The notes under the pieces were generated by a model. That model ran no database searches. It had not been told where the DNA came from and saw only the letters and a list, made by a program, of their open reading frames with translations. A stretch of 64,000 bases of DNA. Origin: Hypericum androsaemum. Lineage: Eukaryota; Streptophyta; Magnoliopsida; Malpighiales; Hypericaceae. Positions 26,024 to 38,259 of this stretch are shown one piece after another; position 1 is the stretch's first letter, and every line of letters begins with the position of its first letter. The translations under genes and the position numbers were made by a program. The stretch is from contig OZ023181.1 of the NCBI GenBank assembly GCA_963995505.1, positions 11,280,221-11,344,220 of the forward strand, in the 5' to 3' direction.

Positions 26024-29000
26024 CTTATCCTTGCCTTTTTCTTGCCTTTTCATGCTTTTTCTTGCCTTATCTTGCCGTTTCATTCCTTTTCTTGCCTTAT
26101 CTTTCCTTTTCTTGCCTTTTCCGTTCCTTTTTTGGTCTTTTCTTTCCTTATCTTGCCTTTTCTTGCCATTTCCTTGCCCTTTCTTACCTTTTCTTGCCTT
26201 ATCTTGCCTTTTCTAACCTCATCTTTGATTTTCATTCCTTTTCTTGCCTTATCTTGCCTTTTCTTGCCTCATCTTTCATTTTCGTTCCTTTTCTTGCCTT
26301 GCCTTTCCTTCCCTTTTCTTGCCTTATCTTGCTTAATCTTGCCTTTTCTTTCCTTATCTTGATTTTTCTTGTCGTTTCCTTGCCTTAACTTGCCTCATCT
26401 TTCATTTTCTTTTCTTTTCTTGCCCTATCTTGCCCTATCTTGCCTTTTCTTGCCTTATCTTGCATTTTCCTTGCCTTTCCTTTCCTTTTCTTGCCTTAAC
26501 TTGCCTTATCTTCCCTTTTCTTGCCTTTTCCTTGCCATTTCTTTCCTTTTCTTGCCTTTTCATGATATTTCTTGCCGTATCTTTCCTTTTCTTGCATTTC
26601 ATAACTTTTCCATGCCTTTTCTTGCCTTTTCCGGCCTTATCTTGCCTTACCTTTCCTTTTCTTGCCTTATCTTGCCTTATCTTTCTTTTTCTTTCCTTTT
26701 CGTTCCTTACCTTGCCTTACCTTGCCTTATCTTGCCTTTTCTTTCCTTTTCATGCCTTTTCTTGCCTTTTCCATGCCTTTTCTTGCCTTTTCTTGACTTA
26801 TCTTTCCTTTTTTTGCCTGATCTTGCCTTTTCTTACCTTATCTTGCCTTTTTCTTGTCTTTTCAGGCCTTTTAATGCCTTTTCGATGCCTTTTCTTGCCT
26901 TTTCTTTACTTTTCTTGCCTATTCCTTGCCTTTTCTTGCCTTTTCCTTGCCTTTACCTACCTGATCTCGCCTTTTCTTGCATTTTCTTGCCTTATCTTTC
27001 CTTTTCTTTCCCTTTCTTGCCATTTTCTGCCTTTTTATGTCTTTTCTTATCTTTTCCTTCTCTTTGCTTTCCTTATCTTGCCTTATATTTCCTTATATTT
27101 CCTTCTTTCCTTTTCTTGCCTTATCTTGCCTTTTCATGCCTTTTCCTTGCCTTATCTTGCCTTTTCTTGCCTTTTCCTTGCCTTTTCTTACCTTTTGTTG
27201 CCTTTTCCTTGCCTTTTCATGCCTTTTCTTTCTTTATCTTGCCTTTTTCTTGCCTTTTCCTTTCCTTTTCCTTGCCTTATCTTGCCTTATCTTGCCTTTT
27301 CCTTGCATTTTCTTGCCTTTTCCTTGCCTTTTCTTTCCTTTCCTTGCCTTGTCTTGCCTTTTCCATGCCTTTTCTTTCCTTTTCTTGCCTTTTCATGCCT
27401 TTTCTTGCCTTATCTTTCCTTTTCATGCCTTTTTCATGCCTTTTCTTTCCTTTTCTTTCCTTTTCCATGACTTTTCTTGCCTTATCTTTCCTTTGCTTTC
27501 CTTTTCTTGCCTTATCTTGCCTTTTCTTTCCTTTTCTGGCCTTTTCTTGACTTATCTATCTTTTTCTTGCCTTTTCTTGTCTTTTCATGCCTTTTTTTGC
27601 CTTATCTTGCCCTTTCATTCCTTATCTTGCCTTTGCTTACCTTATCTTGCCTTTTCTTGCCTTTTCTTGCCTTATAATGCCTTTTCCTTGCCTTTTCTTG
27701 CCTTTCTTTCCTTATCATGCCTTTTCCTTGCCTTTTCTTACCTTTTCTTGCCTTATCTTTCTTTTTCTTTCCTTTTCATACCTTTTACTTTCCTTTTCTG
27801 GCCTTTTCTTTTATTATCTTGCCTTTTCCTTGCCTTTTCTTTTCTTTTTTGCCTTATCTTGCGTTTTCTTGCCACATCTTTCATTTTCGCTCCTTTTCTT
27901 GCCTTCCCTTCCATTTTCTTGCTTAGCTTGCCTAATCTTGCCTTTTATTTCCTTATCTTGCTTTTTCTTGCTGTTTCCTTGCCTTTTCTTTCCTTTTCTT
28001 GCCTTATCTTGCCTTTTCTTGCCTTTTCTTTTATTTTCTTGCATTATCTTGCCTTTTCTTGCCTTATCATGCCTTTTCCTTGCCTTTTCTTTCCTTTTCT
28101 TGCCCTAACTTGCCTTATTTTGCCTTTTCTTACCTTTTCCTTTTCCTTGCCCTTTCTTTCCTTTTCTTGCCTTTTCATGCCTTTTCTTGCCTTATCTTTC
28201 CTTTTCTTGCATTTCATAACTTTTCCATGCTTTTTCTTGCCTTTTGCTTTTTTCCTACCTTATCTTGCCTTACCATTCCTTTTCTTGCCTTATCTTGCCT
28301 TATCTTTCCTTTTCTTGCACTTTCTTGCCTTATCATGCCTTATATTTCCTTTTCTTTCATTTTCTTGCCTTTTCTTGCCTTATCTTACCTTTTCATGCCT
28401 TTTCCTTGCCTTATCGTGCCTTTTCCTTGCCTTTTCTTATCTTTTCTTGCCTTTTCCTTGCCTTTTCATTCCTTTTCTTTCCTTATCTTGCCTTTTTATG
28501 CCTTATCTTGCCTTATCTTGCCTTTTCCTTGCCTTTTCTTTCCTTTCCTTGCCTTTTTTTTCCTTTTCCATGCCTTTTCTTTCCTTTTCTTGCCTTTTCA
28601 TGCCTTTTCTTGCCTTATCTTTCCTTTTCTTGCCTTTTCATGCCTTTGCCATGCCATTTCTTGCCTTTTTGTTCCTTTTCTTGCCATTTCTTTGCTTTTC
28701 CATGCCTTTTCTTGCCTTATCTTTCCTTCGCTTTCCTTTTCTTGCCTTATGTTGCCTTTTCTTTCCTTTTCTTGCCTTATCTTGCCTTATCTTTCCTTTT
28801 CTTTCCTTACCTTGCCTTACCTTGCCTTATCTTGCCTAATCTTACCTTTTCATGCCTTATCTTGCCTTTTCATGCCTTTTCTTGCCTTTTTATGCCTTTT
28901 CTTTACTTTTCATACCTTTTCTCGCCTTTTCTTTTCTTTTCTTGCCTTTTCGTGCCATTTCCTTGCCTTATCTTAACATTTCTTACATTTTCTTGCCTTT

Positions 29001-31116
29001 TCATGCCTTTTCATTCCTTTTCTTGCCTTTTCTTACATTTTCTTGCCTTTTCTTACATTTTCTTGCCTTTTCTTTCCTTTTCTTGCCTTTTCTTACCTTA
29101 TCTTGCCTTTTCCTTGGCTTTTCTTTCCTTTCCTTGCCTTATCTTGCCTTTTCTTGCCTTTTCTAGGCCTTTTCTTTCCTTTACTTGCCTTTTCATACCT
29201 TTTCTTGCCTTACCTTTCCTTTTCTTGCTTTTTCATGCCTTATCCATGCCTTTTCTTGCCTTTTCTTTCCTTTTCCATGCCTTTTCTTGCCTTATCTTTC
29301 CTTTGCTTTCCTTTTCTTGCCTTATCTTGCCTTTTCTTTCCTTTTCTTGCCTTTTCTTGACTTATCTATCTTTTTCTTGCCTTTTCATGCCTTTTCTTGC
29401 CCTTTCATTCCTTATCTTGCCTTTTCTTGCCTTTTTTTGCCTTTTCTTGCCTTTTTTGCCTTTTCTTTCCTTTTATTTCCTTATCTTGCATTTTGATGCC
29501 TTTTCCTTGCCTTTTATTTCCTTTTCTTGCCTTTTCTTGCCTTATCATGCCTTTTCATGCCTCTTTCTTGCCTTTTCACGCCTTTTCTTGCCTTATCTTG
29601 CTCTTTCATACCTTATCTTGCATTTTCTTACCTTATCTTGCCTTTTCTTGCCTTATCATGCCTTTTTTTGCCTTATCTTTCCTTTTCTTGCCTTTTCATG
29701 CATTTTCCTTTCCTTTCCTTTTCTGGCCTTTTCTTTCCTTATCTTGCCTTTTCCTTGCCTTTTCTTTCCTTATCTTGCCTTTTCTTTCCTTATCTTGCTT
29801 TTTCATGCCATTTGCTTGCCTTATCTTGCCTTTTCTTGCCTCATCTATCATTTTCTTTTCTTTTCTTGCCCTATCTTGCCCTATCATTTTCCTTGCCTTT
29901 TCTTTCCTTTTCTTGCCTTAACTTGCCTTATCTTCCCTTTTTTTGCCTTTTCCTTGTCATTTCTTTCCTTTTCTTGCCTTTTCATGCCTTTTCTTGCCTT
30001 ATCTTTCCTTTTCTTGCATTTCATAACTTTTCCATGCCTTTTCTTACCTTTTCCTTGCCTTATCTTGCCTTATCTTTACTTACCTTTTGTTTTCTTGCCT
30101 TATCTTTCCTTTTCATTCCTTTTCGTTCCTTACCTTGCCCTTTCATCCCTTATCTTGCCTTTTCTTTCCTTTTCTTGCCTTTTCATGCCTTTTCCTTGCC
30201 TTTTCTTGCCTTTTCTTTGCTTATCTTGCCTTTTCTTGCCTTTTCCTTTCCATTTCTGACCTTTCCTTCCCTCTTCTTGCCTTTCCTTTCCTTTTCTTAC
30301 CTTTCCTTGCCTTTTTGTACCTTTTCCTTGCCTTTTCTTTCCTTATGTTGCCTTTTCTTGCCTTTTCCTTGCTTTTTCTTACGTTTTCTTTCCTTTTCCT
30401 TGCCTTTTCATGTCTTTTCCAAGCCTTTTCTTTCCTTATCTTGCATTTTCCTTGCCTTTTCTTTCCTTTTCTTGCCTTATCTTTCCTTTTCTTTCCTTTT
30501 CATGCCTTTTATTGCCTTTTCTTGCCTTTTCCTTGCCTCATCTTTCCATTTCTTGCCTTGCTTGCCTTTTCTTGCCTTCTCTTGCCTTTTCTTACATTTG
30601 CTTGCCTTTTCTTGACTTATCTGGCCTTTTCTTGCCTTTTCATGCATTTTCTTGCCCTTTAATTCCTTATCTTGCATTTTCTTACATTATCTTGCCATTT
30701 CTTGCTTTTCCTTTCCTTATCTTGCCTTTTCATGCCTTTTCTTGCCTTTTCCATGCCTTTTCTTCCCTTTTCCTTGCCTTTTCTTTCATTTCCTTACCTT
30801 ATCACACCTTTTCTTGCCTTTTCCTTGCCTTTTCTTGCCTTTTTCTTGTCTTTTCTTTCCTTTTCTTTCCTTTTCTTGCCTTTCTTTCCTTTTACTTGCC
30901 ATTTTTTGCTTTATGTTTCCTTTTCTTGCCTTTGCTTGCCTTTTCTTGACATATCTGTCCTTTTCTTGCCTTTTCATGCCTTTTCTTGCCCTTTCTTGCC
31001 TTATCTTGCCCTTTCATTCCTTATCTTGCCATTTCTTTCCTTTTCTTGCTTTTCTTGCCTTATCATGCCCTTTCATTCCTTATCTTACCTTTTCATGCCT
31101 TTTCTTGCCTATTTTT
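26024..31116 (+). repeat. Diverged third copy of the 5.5-kb unit
   Basis: The order of rare units follows that of 9.7-15.0 kb: CTTATCCTTGCC (9,721 and 26,024), CATAACTTTTCC (near 26,598, 28,207 and 30,018), GCTTTATGTTTCC (near 30,908) and GCCTATTTTT (14,981 and 31,107). The offset drifts from 16,303 to about 16,640 and back to 16,126, so several insertions and deletions separate it from copy B1. It is clearly older than the B1/B2 duplication. Confidence 0.72.
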
Positions 31117-34100
31117 GCCTTTTCATGTCTTTTCCTTGCCTTTTCTTGCCTTTTCTTTCCTTATCTTGCAATTTCTTGCCTTTTCCTTGCCTTTTCTTAC
31201 CTTTTCTTGCCTTTTCTTGCCTTTTTTTCCTTTTCTTGCCTTTTCGTACCTTTGCCTTGCCTTTTCTTGCCTTAACTTGCATTTTCTCACCTTTTCCTTG
31301 CTTTTTCTTACTTTTCTTGCCTTTTCCTTGCACTTTCATGTCTTTTCCATGCATTTTCTTTCCTTATCTTGCCTTTTCTTGCCTTTTCCTTGCCTTTTCA
31401 TGCCTTTTCTTGCTTTATCATTCCTTTTCTTGACTTTTCATGCCTTTTCCATGCCTTTTCCTCGCCTTTTCTTGCCTTTCCTTGCCTTATCTTGCCTTTT
31501 CCTTGCCTTTTTTTTCCTTTTCTTGCCTTTTCATGCATTTTCTTACCTTATCTTTCCTTTTCTTATATTTTCATGCCTTTTCCATGGCTTTTATTGCCTT
31601 TTCTTTCCTTTTTCTTGCCTTATCTTTCCTTTTCCTTGCATTTTCTTGCCTTATCTTTCCTTATCTTGCCTTTGCTTGGATTTTCTTGCCTTATCTTGCC
31701 TTTTCTTGCCTTTTCTTGACTTATCTCTCTTTTTTCTACCTTTTCTTGTTTTTTCACGTCTTTTCTTGCCGTATTTTGCCCTTTCATTCCTTATCTCACC
31801 TTTTCTTACCTTATCTCGCCTTTCCTTGCCTTTTCCTTGCCTTTTCTTGCCTTTTCCTTGAATTTTCATGCATTTTCCTTGCCTTTTCTTACCTTTTCTT
31901 ACCTTTCCTTGCCTTTTCTTTCCTTTCCTTGCCTTATCTCGCCTTTTCTTGCCTTTTCCTTGCCTTTTCTTGCCTTATCTTGCCTTTTCTTGCCTTTTCC
32001 TTGCCTTTTCTTGCCTTTTCCTTGCCTTTTCTTGCCATATCTTGCCTTTCCTTTCCTTATCTTGCCTTTTCCTTGCCTTTTCCATGCATTTTCTTGCCTT
32101 TTCTTGCCTTTTCTTGCTTTATCTTTCCTTTTCTTTCCTTTGCTTGCCTTTTCTCGCCTTATCTGGCCTTTTCTTCCCTTTTCTTGCCTTTTCTTGACAT
32201 ATTTGTCCTTTTCTTGACTTCTCTTGCCTTTTCATTGCCTTTTCTTGCCTTATCTTGCCCTTTCATTCCTTATCTTGCCTTTTCTTACCTAATCTTGCCT
32301 TTTCTTGCCTTTTCTTGTCTTTTCATACCTTTTCCTTGCCTTTTCTTGACTTTTCTTTCCTTATCTTGCCTTTTCTTGCCTTTTCCTTGCCATTTCTCAC
32401 CTTTCCTTCCCTGTTCTTGCCTGTTCTTGCCTTTTCTTGCCTTTCCTTGCCTTTTCGTACATTTTCCTTGCCTTTTCTTTCCTTATCTTGCCTTTTCTTA
32501 CCTTTTCCTTGCTTTTTCTTACCTTTTCTTTCCTTTTCCTTGCCTTTTCATTTTTTTTCCATGCCTTTTCTTTCCTTATCTTGCCTTTTCCTCCCCTTTT
32601 CCTCGCCTTTTCCTTGCCTTTTCTTTCCTTTTCTTGCTTTTTCTTGCCTTTTCTTGCCTTATCTTTCCTTTTCTTGCCTTTTCATGCCTTTTCTTGCCTT
32701 TTCCTTGCCTCATCTTTCCTTTTCTTGCCTATGCTTGCCTTTTCTTGCCTTATCTTGCCTTTTCTTTTCTTTTCTTGCTTTTTCATGTCTTTTCTTGCCA
32801 TATCTTGCCCTTTCATTCCTTATCTTGCCTTTTCTTACCTTTTCTTGCCTTTTCCTTGCCTTTTCTTACCTTTTCTTACCTTTTCTTGCCTTTTCCTTGC
32901 CTTTTCTTTCTTTTCCTTGCCTTATCTCGCCTTGTCTTGCCTTTTCCTTGCCTTTTCTTGCCTTGTCTTGCCTTTTCCTTGCCTTTTCTTGCCATATCTT
33001 ACCGTTTTTTCCTTGCCATTTCCATGCATTTTCTTGCCTTTTCTTGCCTTTTCAATCATTTTACTTGCCTTTTCTTACTTTAACTTTCCTTTTCTTTCCT
33101 TTGCTTGCCTTTTCTTGCCTTATCTGGCCTTTTCTTTTCTTTTCTTGCCTTTTCTTAACATATCTGACCTTTTCTTGACTTTTCTTGCCTTTTCATTGCC
33201 TTTTCATGCCTTATCTTGCCCTTTCATTCCTTATCTTGCATTTTATTACCTAAGCTTGCCTTTTCTTGCCCTTTCTTGCCTTGTCATGCCTTTTCCTTGC
33301 CTTTTCTTGCCTTTTCTTTCCTTATCTTGCCTTTTCATGCCTTTTCTTGGCCATTTCTCACCTTTGCTTGCCTTTTCTTACCTTTCCTTGCCTTTTCGTA
33401 CCTTTTCCTTGCCTTTTCTTTCCTTATCTTGCTTTTTCTTGCCTTTTCCTTGCTTTTTCTTACCTTTTCTTTCCTTTTCCTTGCCTTTTCATGTCTTTTC
33501 CATGCCTTTTCTTTCCTTATCTTTCCTTTTCCTTGCCTTTTCCTCGCCTTTTCTTTCCTTTTCTTGCCTTTCCATGCCTTTTTTTCCTTTTCTTGCCTTT
33601 CCATGCCTTTTCTTGCCTTATCTTTCCTTTTCTTGCCTTTTCTTACCTTTTCTTGCCTTTTCTTACCTTTTCTTACCTTTTCTTTCCTTTTCCTTGCCTT
33701 TTCTTTCTTTTCCTTGCCTTATCTTGCCTTTTCTTGCCTTTTCCTTGCCTTTTCTTGCATCGTCTTGCCTTTTCCTTGCCTTTTCTTGCCATATCTTACC
33801 GTTTCTTTCCTTATCTTGCCTTTTCCTTGCCATTTCCATGCATTTTCTTGCCTTTTCTTGCCTTTTCAATCATTTTACTTGCCTTTTCTTGCTTTATCTT
33901 GCCTTTTCTTACCTTATCTTTCCTTTTTTTAAACCTTTTCTGGCCTTTTCTTGCCTTTTCGTTCCTTTTCTTTCCTTTTCTTGCCTTTTCTTGCCATTTC
34001 TTTCCTTTTCTTGCCTTTTCATGCCTTTTATTTCCTTATCTTGCCTTTTCTTGCCTTGTCCTTGCCTTTTTTTACCTTTTCTTGCCTTTTCCTTGACTTT

Positions 34101-35503
34101 TCATGCATTTTCCATGCCTTTTCTTGCCTTTTCCTTGCCTTTTATTTCATTTCCTTGCCTTTTCTTGCCTTTTCCTTGCCTTTTCTTGTCTTTTCTTTCC
34201 TTATCTTGCATTTTCTTGCCTTTTCCTTGCCTTTTCTTACTTTTTCTACCTTTTCTTGCCTTTTTTTCCTTTTCTTGCCTTTTCTCGCATTTTCTTGCCT
34301 TTTCGTACCTTTTCTTTGCCTTTTCTTGCCTTAACTTGCATTTTCTCGCCTTTTCCTTGCTTTTTCTTACCCTTTCCTGCCTTTTCCTTGCATTTTCATG
34401 TCTTTTCAATGCCTTTTCTTACCTTATCTTGCCTTTTCTTGCCTTTTCCTTGCCTTTTCCTTGCCTTTTCTTTCCTTTTCTTGCCTTTTCATGCCTTATC
34501 TTTCCTTTTCTTTACTTTTCATGCCTTTTCCATACCTTTTCCTTGCCTTTTCTTGCCTTATCTTGCCTTTTCCTTGGCTTTTCTTGCATTTTCTTGCCTT
34601 ATCTTTCCTTTTCTTACATTTTCATGCCTTTTCCATGGCTTTTATTGCCTTTTCTTTCCTTTTCTTGCCTTTTCTTTCCTTTTCTTGCCTTATTTTTCCT
34701 TTTCCTTGCCTTTTCTTGCCTTATCTTTCCTTTTTTTGCCTTTGCTTGCCTTATCTTGCATTTTCTTGCCTTTTCTTGACTTATCTGTCTTTTTCCTCCC
34801 TTTTCTTGCATTTTCATGTCTTTTCTTGCCGGATCTTGCCCTTTCATTCCTTATCTTGCCTTTTCCTTGCCTTTTCTTACCTTTTCTTGCCTTTTCCTTG
34901 AATTTTCATGCATTTTCCTTGCCTCTTTTAGCTTTTCTTACCTTTTCCTTGCCTTTTCTTTCCTTTTCCTTGCCTTTTCTTTCCTTTTCTTGCCATTTCC
35001 ATGCATTTTCTTACCTTTTCATTGCCTTATCTTGCCCTTTCATTCCTTATCTTGCATTTTCCTTGCTTTTTCTTACCTTTTCTTTCCTTTTCCTTGCCTT
35101 TTCATGTCTTTTCCATGCCTTTTCTTTCCTTATCTTGCCTTTTCATGCCTTTTCTTGCCTTTTCCTTGCCTCATCTTTCCTTTTCTTGCCTTGCTTGCCT
35201 TTTCTTGCCTTCTCTTTCCTTTTCTTGCATTTGCTTGCCTTTTCTTGACTTATCTGGCCTTTTCTTGCCTTTTCTTACCTTTTCATGCCTTTTCTTGCCT
35301 TTTCTTGCCCTTTCATTCATTATCTTCCATTTTGTTACATTATCTTGCCATTTCTTACCATTTCTTACCTTTTCTTGCCTTTTCTTGCTTTTCCTTTCCT
35401 TATCTTGCATTTTCATGCATTTTCTTGCCTTTTCATGCATTTTCTTGCCTTTTCCATGCCTTTTCTTGCCTTTTCTTGCCTTTTCTTTGCCTTTTCTTGC
35501 CTT

Positions 35504-38259
35504 TTTCTTTCCTTTTCTTTCCTTTTCTTGCCTTTCTTTCCTTTTACTTGCCTTTTTTTGCTTTATGTTTCCTTTTCTTGCCTTTGCTTGCCTTTTCTTG
35601 CCTTTTCTTGACATATCTGTCCTTTTCTTGCCTTTTCATACCTTTTATTGCCCTTTCTTGACTTATCTTGCCCTTTCATTCCTTATCTTGCCATTTCTTT
35701 CCTTTTCTTGCTTTTCTTGCCTTATCTTGCCCTTTCTTTCCTTATCTTACCTTTTCAAGCCCTTTCTTGCCTATTTTTGCCTTTTCATGCCTTTTCCTTG
35801 CCTTTTCTTGCCTTTTCTTAACTTATCTTGCATTTTCTTGCCTTTTCCTTGCCTTTTCTTACATTTTCTTTCCTTTTCTTACCTTTTTTTCCTTTTTTTT
35901 CCTTTTCTTGCCTTTTCGTACCATTTCCCTGCCTTTTCTTGCCTTAACTTGCATTTTCTCACCTTTTCCTTGCTTTTTCTTACTTTTCTTGCCTTTTCCT
36001 TGCATTTTCATGTCTTTTCCATGCCTTTTCTTTCATTATCTTGCCTTTTCCTTGCCTTTTCCTTGCCTTTTCTTTCCTTTTCTTGCCTTTTCATGCCTTT
36101 TCTTGCCTTATCTTTCCTTTTCTTGACTTTTCATGCCTTTTCCATGCCTTTTCCTTCTTGCCTTTCCTTGCCTTATTTTACCTTTTCCTTTCCTTTTTTT
36201 TCCTTTTCTTTCCTTTTCATGCATTTTCTTACCTTATCTTTCCTTTTCTTACATTTTCATGCCTTTTCCATTGGTTTTATTGCCTTTTCTTTCCTTTTCT
36301 TGCCTTATCTTTCCTTTTCCTTGCATTTTCTTACCTTATCTTTCCTTTTCTTGCCTTTGCTTGGATTTCCTTGCCTTATTTTGCCTTTTCTTGCCTTTTC
36401 TTGCCTTTTCTTGACTTATCTATCTTTTTTCTACCTTTTCTTGCTTTTTTATGTCTTTTCTTACTGTATCTTGCCCTTTCATTCCTTATCTTGCCTTTTC
36501 TTACCTTATCTTGCCTTTCCTTGCCTTTTCCTTGCCTTTTCTTACCTTTTCTTGCATTTTCCTTGAATCTTCATGCATTTTCCTTACCTTTTCTTACATT
36601 TTCTTACCTTTTCTTGCCTTTTCCTTGCCTTTTCTTGCCTAATCTTGCCTTTTCTTGCCTTTTCCTTGCCTTTTCTTGCCATATAACCTTTCCTTTCCTT
36701 ATCTTGCCTTTTCCTTGCCTTTTCCATGCATTTTCTTGCCTTTTCTTGCCTTTTCAATTATTTTACTTTCCTTTTCTTGCTTTATCTTTCCTTTTGTTTC
36801 CTTTGCTTGCCTTTTCTTGCCTTATCTGGCCTTTTCTTTCCTTTTCTTGCCTTTTCTTGACATATCTGTCCTTTTCTTGACTTTTCTTGCCTTTTCATTG
36901 CCTTTTCTTGCCTTATCTTGCCCTTTCATTCCTTATCTTGCCTTTTCTTACCTAATCTTGCCTTTTCTTTCCTTTTCTTGCCTTTTCATGCCTTTTCCTT
37001 GCCTTTTCTTGCCTTTTCTTTCCTTATCTTGCCTTTTCTTGTCTTTTCCATGCCATTTCTCACCTTTTCTTCCCTTTTCTTGCTTTTTCTTGCCTTTCCT
37101 AGCATTTTCATACCATTTCCTTGCCTTTTCTTTCCTAATCTTGCCTTTTCCTTACTTTTTCTTAGCTTTTCTTTCCTTTTCCTTGCCTTTTCCTGTCTTT
37201 TCTATGCCTTTTCTTTCCTTATCTTGCCTTTTCATGCCTTTTCTTGCCTTATCTTTCCTTTTCATGCCTTTTCATGCCTTTTCTTGCCTTTTCTTGCCTT
37301 TTCCTTGCCTCATCATGCCTTTTCTTTCCTTATCTTGCCTTTTCTTGCCTTCTCTTGCCTTTTCTTGCGTTTGCTTGAATTTTCTTGCCTTTTCATGCCT
37401 TTTCTTGCCCTTTCATTCCTTATCTTGCATTTTCTTACATTATCTTGCCATTTCTTGCCTTTTCTTTTCTTGCTTTTCCTTTCCTTATCTTGCCTTTTCA
37501 TGCCTTTTCTTGCCTTTTCATGTCTTTTCCATACCATTTCCTTGCCTTTTCTTGCCTGTTCTCGCCTTATCTAGCCTTTTCCTTGCCTTACCTTGCATTT
37601 TCTTGCCTTATCTTTCCTTTTCATTCCTTTTCTTGCCTCTTCTTACCTTTTCATGCCTTTTCATGCCTTTTTATGCCTTTTCCTACCTTTTCCTTGCCTT
37701 TTCCTCCCTTTTCCTTGCCTTTCCTTTCCTTTTCTTGCCTTTTCCTTGCCTTTTCTTACCTTATCTTTCCTTTTTTAAACTTTTTCTTGCCTTTTCATGC
37801 CTTTTCTTTGCTTATCTTGCCTTTTCTTGCCTTGTCCTTGCCTTTCCTTACCTTTTCTTGCCTTTTCTTTGACTTTTCATGCATTTTCCATGCCTTTTCT
37901 TGCCTTTTCCTTACCTTTTCCTTGCCTTTTCTTTCATTTCCTTGCCTTATCTCATCTTTTCTTGCCTTTTCCTTGCCTTTTCTTGCCATTTTCTTGCCTT
38001 TTCTTGCCTTTTCTTTCCTTTTCTTGCCTTTCTTTTGTTTTACTTGCCTTTTTTTTCTTTATGTTTCCTTTTCTTGCCTTTGCTTGCCTTTTCTTGCCTT
38101 TTCTTGACATATCTGTCCTTTTCTTGCCTTTTCATGCCTTTTCTTGCCCTTTCTTGCCTTATCTTGCCCTTTCATTCCTTATCTTGCCATTTCTTTCTTG
38201 TTCTTGCCTTTCTTGCCTTATCTTCCCCTTTCATTCCTTATCTTACCCTTTCATGCCTT
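35504..38259 (+). repeat. 2.7-kb segmental tandem duplication C, copy 1
   Basis: Matching rare units are displaced by 2,756 bp at the start (TTTTACTTGCCTTTTTTTGC near 35,540 and 38,296), 2,745 bp at CCATTGGTTTTATT (36,268 and 39,013), and about 2,650-2,670 bp towards the end. Similarity to the next copy ends after TTACCCTTTCATGCC, which marks the junction. Confidence 0.85.
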
